Positions 47,991-59,179 of a stretch of 64,000 nucleotides of DNA are shown in pieces. This stretch comes from Agapanthus africanus. Taxonomy: Eukaryota; Streptophyta; Magnoliopsida; Asparagales; Amaryllidaceae. Position 1 is the stretch's first letter, and each line of letters starts with the position of its first letter. The stretch covers positions 1,384,001 to 1,448,000 of the forward strand of contig CM057351.1 of the NCBI GenBank assembly GCA_030015575.1. Reading direction: 5' to 3'. The position numbers and the translations under genes were made by a program. The notes below the pieces were generated by a model. It was not told the DNA's origin. It searched no databases and saw nothing but the letters and a program-made list of their open reading frames with translations.

Positions 47991-48244
47991 TTTTATGTTT
48001 CGGGTGTGAGGAAGGGAATAATCAACACTCCCTCCGTTTTATGTAGCCCACAACGCCCCCGGAGATCAACGGTCCCCCGTTTCACCCGCAACTTTGCCGC
48101 CACACGGCAGACATCGCGCCGCTCGATGCGAGATCGAAACGACACTACTTCGGTGCTTCGCGTTCCCCACGCGATCATGACACGTGTCGCTAGCGACTGT
48201 CCCTCTTCCCAGTACTCGCACCAGGGAGGACGGACAGAGCCTCG

Positions 48245-49545
48245 CATAAGAGGCAACTGAGCAGCTTCACTGCTCAGTTCATCCTTAGCAGGCCTCCCAC
48301 GGCCCCTCCAGCGCTAAGGATTGAAGCCCTCGCCAAGAGGCAGCCGAGCGGCTACCCTGCTTGGCTATCCCTGGCTGGTAGTTCCCTACCCTATCATGCC
48401 AAGGATCAAGGCCCTCACCAATAGGCAGCCGAGCGGCTACCCTGCTCGGCTATCCCTGACTGGTAGCTCCCTACCCTACAATGCCAGGGATCAAAGCCCT
48501 CGACAAGAGGCAACTGAGCAGCTTCACTGCTCGGTCCATCCTTAGCAGGCCTTGCACGGCCCCTCCAGCGCTAAGGATCGAATCCCTCACCAAGAGGCAG
48601 CCGAGCGGCTACCCTGCTCGGCTATCCCTGGCTGGTAGCTCCCTACCCTACAACGCTAGGGATCAAAGCCATCGCCGAGAGGCACCGGGCAGCAATCCTG
48701 CTCGGCCACCAAGGATCGAAGCCCTTACCAAGAGGCGGCCGAGTGGCTACCCTGCTCGGCTATCCCTGGCTGGTAACTCCCTACCCCACAACGCCAGGGA
48801 TCAAAGCCCTCGCCAAGAGGCAACTGAGCAGCTTCACTGCTCGGTCCATCCTTAACAGGCCTTGCACGACCCCTCCAGCGCTAAAGATCGAAGCCCTCAC
48901 CAAGAGGCAGCCGAGCGGCTACCCCGCTCGGCTATCCCTGGATGGTAGCTCCCCTACCCCATAACTCCAGGGATCAAAGCCCTCACTAAAAGGCAGTCGG
49001 GCGGCTACCCCGCTCGGCTATCCCTGGCCGGTAGCTTCCCTACCCCACAACGCCAGGGATCGAAGCCTTCACTAAGAGGCAACCGAGCGGCTACCCTGCT
49101 TGGCTATCCATGGCCGGTAGCACCCTACCCCCACAACGCCAAGGATCGAAGCCCTCGCCAAGAGATACCGGGCAGCAACCCTGCTCGGCCATCCTTAAGG
49201 ATCAAAGCCCTCGCCAAGAGGCAATGGGAAGCAACCCTGCTCGGACCAACCTTAGTAGGACTCTTACGGCCCCTCCCACGCTAAGGATCAAAAGCCCTCG
49301 CAAGAGGCAACTGGCCCCCTTGCTATCCCTGGCTGGTAGCTCCCTACCCCAACACACCAGGGATCAAAGCCCTCGCCAAGAGGCACCGGGCAGCAGCCCT
49401 GCCCGGCCCGTCCTTAAGGATCAAAAGCCCTCGCAAAAGGCAACCGGGCCCACCCTTGCTCGGTTATCCCAGGCTGGTAGCTTCCTACCCCAACACACCA
49501 GGGATCAAAGCCCTCGCCAAGAAGCACCGAGCAGCTACCTGTTCC
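48245..49545 (+). repeat. GC-rich hairpin array in U3 of element F
   Basis: About 1.3 kb of degenerate units alternating a hairpin of the type ATCCCTGGC…GCCAGGGAT (or ATCCTTAGC…GCTAAGGAT), a spacer 'caaagccctcgccaagaggc', and a hairpin of the type AGCCGAGC-ggctaccct-GCTCGGCT. Perfect examples: 48255-48279, 48281-48321 (outer arms), 48427-48451, 48762-48801 (outer arms), 49386-49406. Open frames of 73-179 residues here result from the repetition. Confidence 0.9.
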
Positions 49546-49624
49546 CCCCAATCAGAGCAAAGCTCTGTTTGAATTTCAAAAATTCAAAAATTGAAGCAAC
49601 ACTTCAGATTCCTTGCGTTGCGCG

Positions 49625-49935
49625 CAACGCGCCACGTGTCAAAAGCTGACACGCTAGCGTTGCGCCCAAGACAGCGCACCCAATCAGAGCAAGACTCTAT
49701 TTAAAACAAAATTAAAGGAAGCAACGCTTCAGATGATCTGCGCTCTGCACTGCGCGACACGTGTCAGCCAAGTTGCGCTGCGCGACACGTGTCAGCTCAG
49801 TTGCACTAGCGCAGTTGCGCTGCGCGACACGTTTCAGCGCAGTTGCGCTGCGCGACACGTGTCAGCGCAGTTGCGCTGCACTCTACGCTGCGCGACACTT
49901 GTCAAGCGCAAGTACGCTTGCGCCAGCTGTGCCAG
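49625..49935 (+). repeat. GACACGTGTC palindrome cluster upstream of the TATA box (element F)
   Basis: About six copies of CGACACGTGTCAGC (first at 49756-49765, 49784-49793), about 28 bases apart, alternating with AGCGCAGTTGCGCT palindromes. More copies lie downstream of the TATA box near 50465-50690. Confidence 0.85.
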
Positions 49936-50097
49936 CATTTAAAACAAAAAAATTCTGGAAAGATCTTTCTAATCTTATTAAAACAATAAGATTCTCTTCT
50001 ATAAAACAGAAGCCCTTAGATCAAAGATCCAACGATGGGGGAAAATCCCTAAATCACTCAGAGAAACATCTTTTTAACTGATTTAACAAATCAATTG

Positions 50098-50112
50098 GCA
50101 CTATATAAAGGC
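50098..50112 (+). promoter_or_regulatory. Candidate TATA box of the element F LTR
   Basis: 'cactatataaaggcc' lies upstream of the purine-rich and hairpin-rich R/U5, in the place matching 33812-33827 of the solo LTR. Position and wording are the only evidence. Confidence 0.6.
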
Positions 50113-50181
50113 CCCTAGACTCCAAGTCTAAAAAACACAGAACTCCTCTAACGAAAATTTGAGAAGAGCTCAGAGAAAGAA

Positions 50182-50262
50182 AAAGGTAAAAACCTTTGAA
50201 CAAAAGAAGAATTTCTTCTAAAAGAGATCAATGATCTAAGAACAAGATCAAGATCTTGGATA

Positions 50263-50298
<36 letters not shown>

Positions 50299-50377
50299 GA
50301 AGTAATTTACTTCTGTATAAAGGCTTTTGCCTTTTTATGAACCACTGGCTCTCTGAAAACAAGAAAAACTTGTTTTC
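50182..50377 (+). repeat. Cluster of perfect short hairpins in R/U5 (element F)
   Basis: Within 200 bases: AAAGGT/ACCTTT (50182-50197), AGAAGAAtTTCTTCT (50205-50219), CAAGATCaaGATCTTG (50243-50258), AGAAGTAAtTTACTTCT (50298-50314), AAAGGC/GCCTTT (50319-50334) and GAAAACAAG/CTTGTTTTC (50355-50377). An (AAT)n microsatellite lies between them (about 50262-50297). Confidence 0.9.
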
Positions 50378-51104
50378 TTTGATCTAAATTTGATCAAAAT
50401 ATTAAACAGTGCCTTACAATTTTGAGTTTGCACTGTTGCGCTCCTTGAATTGGCGCAAGCCACCAGTGAGCACAACGTGTCAGCCCCAGAACAAACTGCA
50501 CTATACGCTTCTAAAACAGAGCACTGCTCTCTTAAATTGGCGCAAGTCATCAGAGCGCACCACGTGTCAGCAGCGCGCTAGCGCAGCGCACTGCGCTTGC
50601 GCTCACTAGAGCGTGACATATGTCACACCCACATGAGTTTGCACCTTGCGCTGGCGCAAAGCGCCTGACAAGCCACGTGGCGCGCTGTCAGATTAATTAA
50701 TGCTCTGCATTATTAAAAGAGGGACAGAGCCCAATTGAAAAAGGCCTAACATGCCTAATAAAAATGCCATGCATTCTTTAAAAAGGGCAGAGCCCAAACA
50801 AAGGTCTGTCAGACCAAAACAAATGCTGTGCATTTAATTAAAAGCCCAATGCTATGCATTAATAAAAGGGCAGAGCCCAAGCAAAGGCCTAATAGGCCAA
50901 AGATAAATAAAATGATATACATTTTCAACTGGACTTAACCCAATCATGGCCATAAGTCCTCAAATTAAATTGACTGAGCACGACTACTCTCTCAAATCAA
51001 ATTACACCTGGTTCAAGGGTACATCTCCGAACTCCTTTGATATTTGCCGTTGTAATCCTTCAACGTCGTCAGAGAGGTGACGGGTCCCGACAACCACACA
51101 TCGA

Positions 51105-51420
51105 TACGGACTGTGGGGTCCTTAAACTCATGGATTAATGCGTCCTTAAACCAATAATACGGACTGTGGGGTCCTTAAACTCATGGACTAATGCGTCCTT
51201 AAACCAATAATACGGACTGTGGGGTCCTTAAACTCATGGAGTAATGCGTCCTTAAACTCATGGACTAATGCGTCCTTGAACCAACATTCGTCCCTAAAAT
51301 GGGAATGTTGGACCACCATGTCCCTAAACTGGCAATGGACCACCATGTCCCTAAACTGGTAATGGACCACTATGTCCCTAAACTGGAATATGGACCACTA
51401 CGTCCCTAAACTGGAACAAC
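51105..51420 (+). repeat. GGAC-n6-GTCC word array (element F LTR)
   Basis: About eleven words of the form GGACnnnnnnGTCC (GGACTGTGGGGTCC, GGACTAATGCGTCC, GGACCACTATGTCC and others), the first part in units of about 53 bases. One more at 51656. Confidence 0.85.
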
Positions 51421-52239
51421 AGAGCCCCCAAATGCTCTTTTGTCGGATCTAAACGATCCCGTTTAAGTTGATCTTAGCCTCAAATATGGCTAACGTATCC
51501 TTAAACCTTCAAACAGACTTTAATCCCAAATTAGACTATAGATCCCCCAATCAACTTTGGTTTAAGGGTACATCTCTGAACTCTTTTGATATCTGTCGTT
51601 GTAATTCTTCAACGTCGTCAGAGAGGTGACGGGTCCCGACAGCCATACATTCAATGGACCACTATGTCCCTAAACTGGAACAATGGAAACCAAATGCTCT
51701 TTTGTCGGATCCAAACGATCCCGTTAAGTTGATCTTAGTCTCAAATCAGACTAACGTATCCTTAACGAACGTTTGAGTTGATCTTAGCCTCAAATATGGC
51801 TAACGTATACTCAAACCAAAACCCCAAACCCAAATCTAAGAAAATACGGATTTGGACTAATCCACGTCCTACGGACGACGGCATAACTTAGTCTCCGTAT
51901 ACAATCCACGAGCAACCACAAACAAAACACACACACACGACACGAAGTGAAATTCTGGAGAAGGAGAAAGTTGTTACCGCGATGCGGTAGCGTAATTAAC
52001 TGCAGGGGCTTGCGCCTGTAGGGAAGAGCGTCCCCACAATCAAAAACCACTCAAGCGAGGGGGAATCTGACGAAGTCTGCTACACCGGCTGCATCTGTCT
52101 AAACCTCCGATACACGGTGCCATAAATCAACTTGGTATCTTCGGAGAGGTGGACGGATAAAACCAAATAGCATCTGCCCTGAATCTCAGCACCAAGACTT
52201 CGCAGTCTTGTGCGCCGTCTTTCGGAGGGGAACATATTC

Positions 52240-52257
52240 TGGCACGCCCGGTGGGAC
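52240..52257 (+). other. Element F primer-binding site
   Basis: TGGCACGCCCGGTGGGAC, five bases after the LTR end. The same wording occurs at this place in Tat/Grande-type elements. It fixes the plus-strand orientation and the LTR end at 52234. Confidence 0.8.
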
Positions 52258-52285
52258 CTTTTCCTCTTTCCACTCCACACTTCGT

Positions 52286-54750
52286 ATGTCGTCTTCGCGA
52301 ACTAATCGCAGTTTGTTAATGGTTGCCATCGGGTTTCAAGTTACTAAGATTTGGTCTTTTGCCTGGCGCAGAAATCAAGCATCAATGGCTTTCAACTGTT
52401 CGAACTGCTCCAAATGCAAATGCAACCGACGTTCTGCCTCACCTGGAGGTGTAGCCTATGGGCCTCAAGCGGCCTCCATCTTTGCTATGCCGGTGGAACA
52501 AGTGACTCAGGCCACCACCGGTCTGTTTTTCGGGACCATGCTCCCGCCAGCAAGCTTCACCATTCCAGTGCCCGTACCGGAAGCGCAAAAGAAGTCGGTC
52601 TTCGATCGGCTCACTACTACCACGGCCCCTCTCAACGGGTCGTCCAACTTCTCGGTCTTCACCAGACTGAGCCTGAACTCCGATGGGCCTGCGAAGAAGC
52701 CCACGACCCCTGAAGTAGCCATCCCAAGGAAGATAGCCGTCTCCGCTCCTGAAGTCGTCAAGGCGGCTTCTCCTGCTAAAGAGTCGGTCTTTACAAGACT
52801 GACTATTCCGGCTCCCGTTCTTGTTCGAAGGTCTGTCTTTGACAGATTGGATGACGCTACCCAAAAGACATCAATCTTCAAGAGGCTGGCACCAGCGGCA
52901 CCTCATCTAGACAGGGGGCAAGACGAAACCATCCATATCGCCGAACCAGCCCCAAAGCTCGACAGGCTCGATGTCGCCACTGGCGCCGAGTAAGGAAGGC
53001 CGAGGGCAACTCCCCCTCTGGGTTAACTCCACCAGCTCCAACGATGGAAGTTAATACTGCTGTTCTAAATAGGAACATCTTTGAACCGCTAAGGAGGGTA
53101 CGTAAGAACTCTCCGACTGCCGCGCTGAAAAGATCTCCTCCACCTGCGGAGAGTGTTACAGAAACAAAGCCGGAGCAGCCCCCTCAACAGCTGTCCTCCA
53201 AAATTTACAAGGTCTGGCGACGGGTTCAGGACTCAGTAGTCGATCGTGATCACTCTCGCCAGCAGAAGAGGGTGAAAGTTCAGGAAGAAAAGAACCGTCA
53301 TGTCAAATAGCAAAGGACGACAACCACTTGGGTGCCCGCTACAACGGCCCCCTCCACGTCGACTACTCAAAAAAGAAGAAGGCCGGAGAAAGTCCCCACA
53401 CCTGCGGTAAATGTCAAAGGCGGTGAGCCCAAACGCCGTAAGTCCGGGGGCATTGTGGTCCATACCGTCTACATGGCGTCCGGGAAAGAGGACAGCCGTA
53501 CATCTACAGGTCATAGACCGCTTACGCGATCGGTGACTAAAGCTCAGGAGCAGCAGCAGAAGCTCCAAGAAATGATGAATGCGATGGCCGCACTCACTGG
53601 GCCAAAAGAAAGGCTCGAAACGTCCTCGGATCAATGCCAGGAGCAAGAAACCGACGCCGAGTTCCTTCGGAGAATATTGGAAAAGAATGACAAAGAGGCT
53701 GCGAAATAAGCAGACAATATAAAACGAATGGCCCTTCTGTTCCAGGACATAGTGGGTATGATGATCCAGCAAGATCCTCCTGCTGAAGATCCTCCGATCG
53801 TCCTTGAAGATGACAGAGGAGAGACGTCGAATCCTCCACCGGCTCTGTCAACAGCCAAGGAGGAGACAATTTCTAAAGCTGCCCTAGATGAATATATAGC
53901 TCAGCAGATAAGGGTTCACCAGGCAACTGAGGCAGCCGGCCAAGTTGTCAAGACGGGGCGACCATATCCGAGCTGGTACGATCAGATAAAGTACCTGCCG
54001 GGCTACACGATTCCAAAGTTTCATGTCTATAAGGGGACAGGCAATCCCCACCAGCATGTTGCCCAGTTCAGGGCTCGTTGTGGCAACACCGGGGGCGATG
54101 ATAAACTACTGCTTCGCCAGTTCGTCGGCAGCTTGTCGGAGACGGCGTTCGAATAGTACTCTGAACTTCCGAACGACTCCATCAAAACATTTGCGGAGAT
54201 GGAGTTATTGTTTACCCAGCATTTCGCAAGCGCCAGTGAACGCACCCCGATAACAGCATTGATTAATGCCAGGGTGAAGCCAGGCGAAACATGGGTTCAG
54301 TACGCGATACGGTGGCGGAACTTATCGTCAAAATGCGAGCAACGCATTGAAGAAGCGCCGGCAGTAGGCATGTTCGTGGGCACCTTAGATCCTCATGCAA
54401 CTATTTCACAGTTCATGATGTTCTTCAAACCGACCACGTTCCAGGCCCTGATCGATAAGCTAGCTCAAATGGACCAGATGGGCCATAGACTGTCCCCTCC
54501 AAAGTCGAACTCTCGAAATGAGAAGGGGAAAGGAAAAGCGACCTTCGTCGCCAATGCTCAACAACAACCAAGTAACTTGAAGCCGGTTGTCTGTCAAAAC
54601 AATATGCGTCCACGCGTACCCCTCGAGGAGAGACTAGGATGTCCTTACTCGTTTCATCAAGATAAAACGAGAAGATTGTTCGAGCTGGCATTGCGCAACA
54701 GACTCATCAATCTGCCGGATCCAAGATGTCTGTTGGAGTTGTGATAAGAA
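52286..54750 (+). pseudogene. Element F gag region (fossil)
   Basis: The first part (52286-52993) is a Pro/Ala-rich linker with five copies of a short motif S-[VI]-F-x-R-L (about residues 101-230 of the open frame). The gag core follows at about 53930-54480 ('PKFHVYKGTGNPHQHVAQFR', 'LLRQFVGSLSETAFE', 'MELLFTQHFASASERTPI', 'ALINARVKPGETWVQYAIRW'), as in Tat gags. Broken in a few places. The start is the first ATG after the primer site in a long frame. Confidence 0.8.
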
Positions 54751-54779
54751 ACGCTCAATTTTTCGTGCTCTTGCGGTTA

Positions 54780-57319
54780 TATTCAGGTAAACGATCTTCA
54801 GCCAAACGATGTCAATGATCCCAATTACTGCCCCTACCACCGAGTATTAGGTCATCCGATCGAAGATTGCTACATCTTCAAAAACTGGATTGAAGATCAA
54901 TACCAGCAAGGCAAGTTCGCGTTATCCGAAAGATGGAAAGTGAACCTGCTGCAGCCTCATACCCCTAAAAAGGTGAGTACGCCGGGGGCAACGTGCTCCC
55001 TTGTTGAAGAAGCTCCGTGGGAGGTCGTGCTATCTGCCAAAACCAAAAGGATGTTAAATGATCTCAAGACATGCCCGGCGATCAGGTGGAAAAATCCGCT
55101 AGAACCCCAGATCATCGAAGGGATGCTGAAGCCGCGCCCAACTCCAAAGGTCGGTGGTGATGGCCCGAGCACTCACAACCAGCCGTCAAAATCTTCAAAG
55201 AAGAAGAAGAAGAAATCCAAGAAGCCCGTGAAGCCTGGCGACAAGCGCACGGACTTACAAAAACAGATTGACACGCTGGAGGAGTACAATCAGAAAGCAC
55301 GGACTCCCATCACACTCCAAGAGTTCCTCAGCCACGTCTTTCAGGAGGAAGATGATGGAGAAAGCTCGTCAGATGAATCCGAGAAATACGTGGCGAGCTG
55401 TCATATGATCTCCCACTCGTTTACAGACGATGAGGAAACTCCTTACACTGAGAAGCTGGGGGCAGATCCTAAAAGAATATGCGTTTGATGCGATCGACGG
55501 TAGTGATACCCGATGTGAGCTTTATTTTGATAGAGCGTCTTCTATGAAGAAGCGCAAACAAAGCACCCCTATAATCAAATCGGGGGCAGGCCTCATCTTT
55601 GTAACTCCACAAGGAGAGATAATGCGCTTTGCTTTCTCCTTAACAGAGCCGGGGACGACCAATGAAGCCGGATATGAAGCTTTGATAGCAGGCCTCGAGA
55701 TCGCCATCGACATGGGAATTGAAAACCTCCTCATATATGGAGATTCTCAACTGGTCGCCAGTCAAGTGAATGGCGACTACCAAACGTGCAAGCCAGAGCT
55801 GGTAAAATACGGCGAAAAGGTGCAGCAACTGTTGACCTAAATCCCCTCCTACATGCTGGAAAGCATACCGCGTGCAGAAAATAGCAAAGCGGATGCGTTA
55901 GCCTAACTCGCTAAAGAACTGGCCGACGAGAACCTCGATGACGTAAGAATCGTGGTACAAAACCGTCGGGTGCTTGCCCCAGCAGAAATATCTCCGGAAT
56001 CATCCGAAAAAAAGGGAGCAACTGAGCAAATGGCTATGCAAATAAAATCCCGCGAAAAGGTTGAGGATTGGAGAGAAGTCTTCATAGACTACTTCAAATA
56101 CCGTCGAACGCCCGAAGATGCGTCCTCAAGACATCAGCTTATGAAACGAGCTCTGTCTTTCGCCTTCGTCAATGATACTCTGTACAAGAGGTCGTTTGAT
56201 TCTCTGTAGTTGAGATGTCTGGGACCTGATGAGGCGAAAAGAGTCGTTCAGGAAGTTCACGACGGACTCTGCGGTTCTCACCAAGCAAGCCCGAAGATGA
56301 AGTTGAAAATCAAACGGATGGGTTACTATTGGCCCACGATGATTCAAGGCTGCCTCGAGTATCCGAAGCAATGCCACTCGTGCCAGATTCATGGGGACTT
56401 TATCCATCAGCACCCAAATCCTCTGCATCCAACAGTGGCTAACTGGCCGTTCGAAATGTGGGGGACTGACGTAATCGGCCCCATCGAACCAGCATCGTCC
56501 AGAGGACATCGATTCATCTTGGCGACGACTGACTACTTCTCCAAATGGGCAGAAGCAGTACCGCTGAGGGAGGTGAAGACGGAGAATATCCTCCATTTCT
56601 TCAAGACGTATGTCATTTATCGGTTTGGAACCCCGCGACGGATCATCTCCAATAACGGGCCAGCCTACAGAAGCCACAAGATTAGCCGCTTTACGCAATA
56701 ACACAACATAGACTGGAGATATTCTTCAGTTTACAATCTCCCGGCTAACGGTCTAGCTGAGGCTTTCAACAAGACCTTGACGAAGATCGTAAAGAAGACG
56801 GTGTCCCGAAATAAGAAGGACTGGAATGAGAGACTGCAAGAAGCTCTCTGGGCATATCGAACTACGTTCAAGACGGCCACGAACACAACGCCGTACGCGT
56901 TGGTATTCGGTATAGAAGCAGTACTCCCCCTCGAGATAGAGTTACCATCTCTACGAGTGGCGGTCCGCTACGAGCTGACGAACGAAGAAAATGCTCACCT
57001 TCGGCTTGAGGAGCTTGATGCCCTTGATGAAACCCGCCTCATAGCGCAACAAAATCTGGAGGATTATAAAGCAAAGATGATGCGCTCATATGAAAGATTG
57101 ACCAGGCCGAGGACATTCCGCCAAGGCGAACTCGTGCTAGTGGTCAAAAGACCTATGATCCCCAATCGCGCCAAGCGGGGAAAATTCGAGCCGAACTATG
57201 AAGGCCCGTACATCATAGACAAGGTCTACCAGGGTGGAGCCTATCTACTCATGGATATGCATGGTGAAAGGCCTTTCAGGCCAATAAACGGTCGCTTCCT
57301 AAAGAAATACTACGCTTAA
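54780..57319 (+). pseudogene. Element F late gag, RNase H and integrase parts (fossil)
   Basis: A Cys/His patch 'CPYHRVLGHPIEDC' (about 54828), a Lys-rich linker, an RNase H (about 55510-55840; 'ELYFDRAS', 'EAGYEALIAGLEIAIDMGIE', 'IYGDSQLVASQVNGDY'), and an integrase with a zinc part ('CHSCQIHGD'), core ('MWGTDVIGPI', 'ATTDYFSKWAEAVPLREVKT') and C-terminal part ('GKFEPNYEGPYIIDKVYQGG') that ends at the pol stop at 57319. The RNase H wording is that of the second, archaeal-like RNase H of Tat elements. Several breaks. Confidence 0.85.
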
Positions 57320-59175
57320 TGAGTTACCGCCTAGGTCAATGATAGATGACGATGACTATGTCCGCTCGCTATCTTCCTAAGTCCAAACTCTATAAGTGGT
57401 AGCCGACCTTCTTCAACAATGGACCGAAATGTCCTTAAACTAATGACGGACCACTACGTCCTAAAACTAGCTGTTGACCGAGATGTCGATAAACTACGGT
57501 GGAATGCAACATCCCAAAGCCGATAAAAAAAGATAAAAAAATGGTATGTCCATAAGCAAAGTGGGCACGGATGAAAACCCGAAAGGGCTCCGTGAGTAAA
57601 AACAGCAGGGCTACCGGCGAGTGTTCATGAAAACCCGAAAGGGCGCAATCTCGTTAGAAGAAAAAAAGAATAAAAAAACGGTATGTCCATAAGCAAAGAA
57701 GGCACGGATGAAAACCCGAAAGGGCTTTGTGAGTAAAAACAGCAGGACTACCGGCGAGTGTTTGTGAAAACCCGAAAGGGCGCAACCTTGTTAAAAGACA
57801 CTTACAGGGTCCTCTCGACCTTGTAAGGATGAACCACCCGAGTGAGATCCTTACGACTCACAAGGGAGCAACACACTTAGGGATCCTCACGATTCCTAAG
57901 GAGAAATTACACTTGCGAGATCCTCACGACTCGTAAGAAGAACTCTCTTATAGGGCCCTCACGGCTCATAAGATTTGAAAGTCTTAAGTTACAGATACCT
58001 AAACCTGTGCTTAAGCAACCCCCACAACCTTTGATATTGCCTTATAAGCGGCTCAATACTGACCCTTGTATACAATCCACGGGCGCGAATAAACATTTCC
58101 CTAACCAAGTCTCACCCGTGACTAGAGATATTTCCATATGGTGAACAACCCTTGCAAGTCCTCTCGACTTATAAGGAGAAAACCCTTTTGTAAGATCCTT
58201 ACGACTTACAGGGGAACATACACTTAGGAATCCTCACGATCCCTAAGGAGAAAACACACCTATGAGATCCTCACGACTTGTAGGGAGAAATACCTTTGTG
58301 AGACCCTTACGGCTCATGAAGTCAAAAGCCTTAGTCGACAGGATCTTAACCATGTTCGCTAAGCCACCTTTGTTTGATATCGGCAGAGGCAAATGATGAT
58401 TCGCTCCTGGCAACGTCCCAGTTGTAGCGGTGCTGATGCCGAAATCGGTGTCTAAATCCAGGCTTACGGCGAAAAGACAGCAGGCCACACATGCATACAA
58501 AATAGCCGAAATGATGGGGCAACTTGCAACAAAATCAGCAAGTAAAAATGTATGCGTGCAAAATAGCCGAAATGATTGGGCAATTCGCAATAAAAAGCAG
58601 TGAGTAAAAATAAAATAAATAACAGAAATGATTAGGCACCGCGAAAAATAGCCGAAATGATTGGGTAATCGCGACCTTCACGATATAAAAAGCTGAAATG
58701 ATGGAGCATCGCGGAAATAAAATAATAATATGAAAAAATGAATGAAACTTTTGCCCTACAGGAAAGGTCACGTCGATCCCTGTATACAATCTAAGGGCAC
58801 AAACAAAGAGGGAACCATACCTTCCCAACAGGCTCCACCAGAAAGCAAAGCCAAACCTCGACGGTTCACCAACAACCTAGAGACAACCGCGACATTCGTC
58901 TCAATACAGCAAACACAGTGCCAGCAAACGAAGCAAAGGCCAAATTCCCAGCATCACGGTCTTAACGGCAAGTCATATAAAGCCCGAAAGACAATCGGAG
59001 ATCATCTCACCCCAGCGTGGAATGATCACCACTTCGACGTTCGTCTCTACACAACAGACGAAATGTCACTACAGCGTCCCTCCTCCAACAGGATTCGGTC
59101 ACACCACAGCAAGCGAAGCAAAGGCCAGATTCCTAGCTTCAGGGTCTTGACGGTAACTCATATAAAACCTGAAAC
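57320..59175 (+). other. Element F 3' non-coding region, first part: several small repeats
   Basis: No gene. It holds GGAC-n6-GTCC words (57419-57485), a 137 bp tandem pair with 'gaaaacccgaaagggc' (57543-57800), degenerate 'gagatcctcacgactcgtaag' hairpin words (57800-57980, 58150-58320), three or four copies of 'aatagccgaaatgattgggc' (58500-58680), and an imperfect duplication around 'cgaagcaaaggcca' (58888-59170). The words 'tgtatacaatccacgggc' (58067) and a relative (58781) also occur in Tat LTRs. Confidence 0.8.
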
Positions 59176-59179
59176 ACAT

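Larger units (their letters stand above)
47336..52234 (+). repeat. Element F 5' LTR (left border uncertain)
   Basis: The right end is firm: '..TTCGGAGGGGAACA', equivalent to the end of the solo LTR at 36302, five bases before the primer site. From about 50890 on it aligns with 35250-36302. The left end is inferred from the abrupt change from AT-rich to GC-rich sequence near 47336, which would give about 4.9 kb; long LTRs of this size are known in Tat elements. U3 holds hairpin arrays, TATA at about 50102, and R/U5 holds more hairpins and word arrays. Confidence 0.55.

Noticed and set aside
48321-50081. Plus-strand frames of 60-180 residues in U3 of F
   Set aside because: They follow the hairpin and CACGTG arrays and have no protein-like composition.
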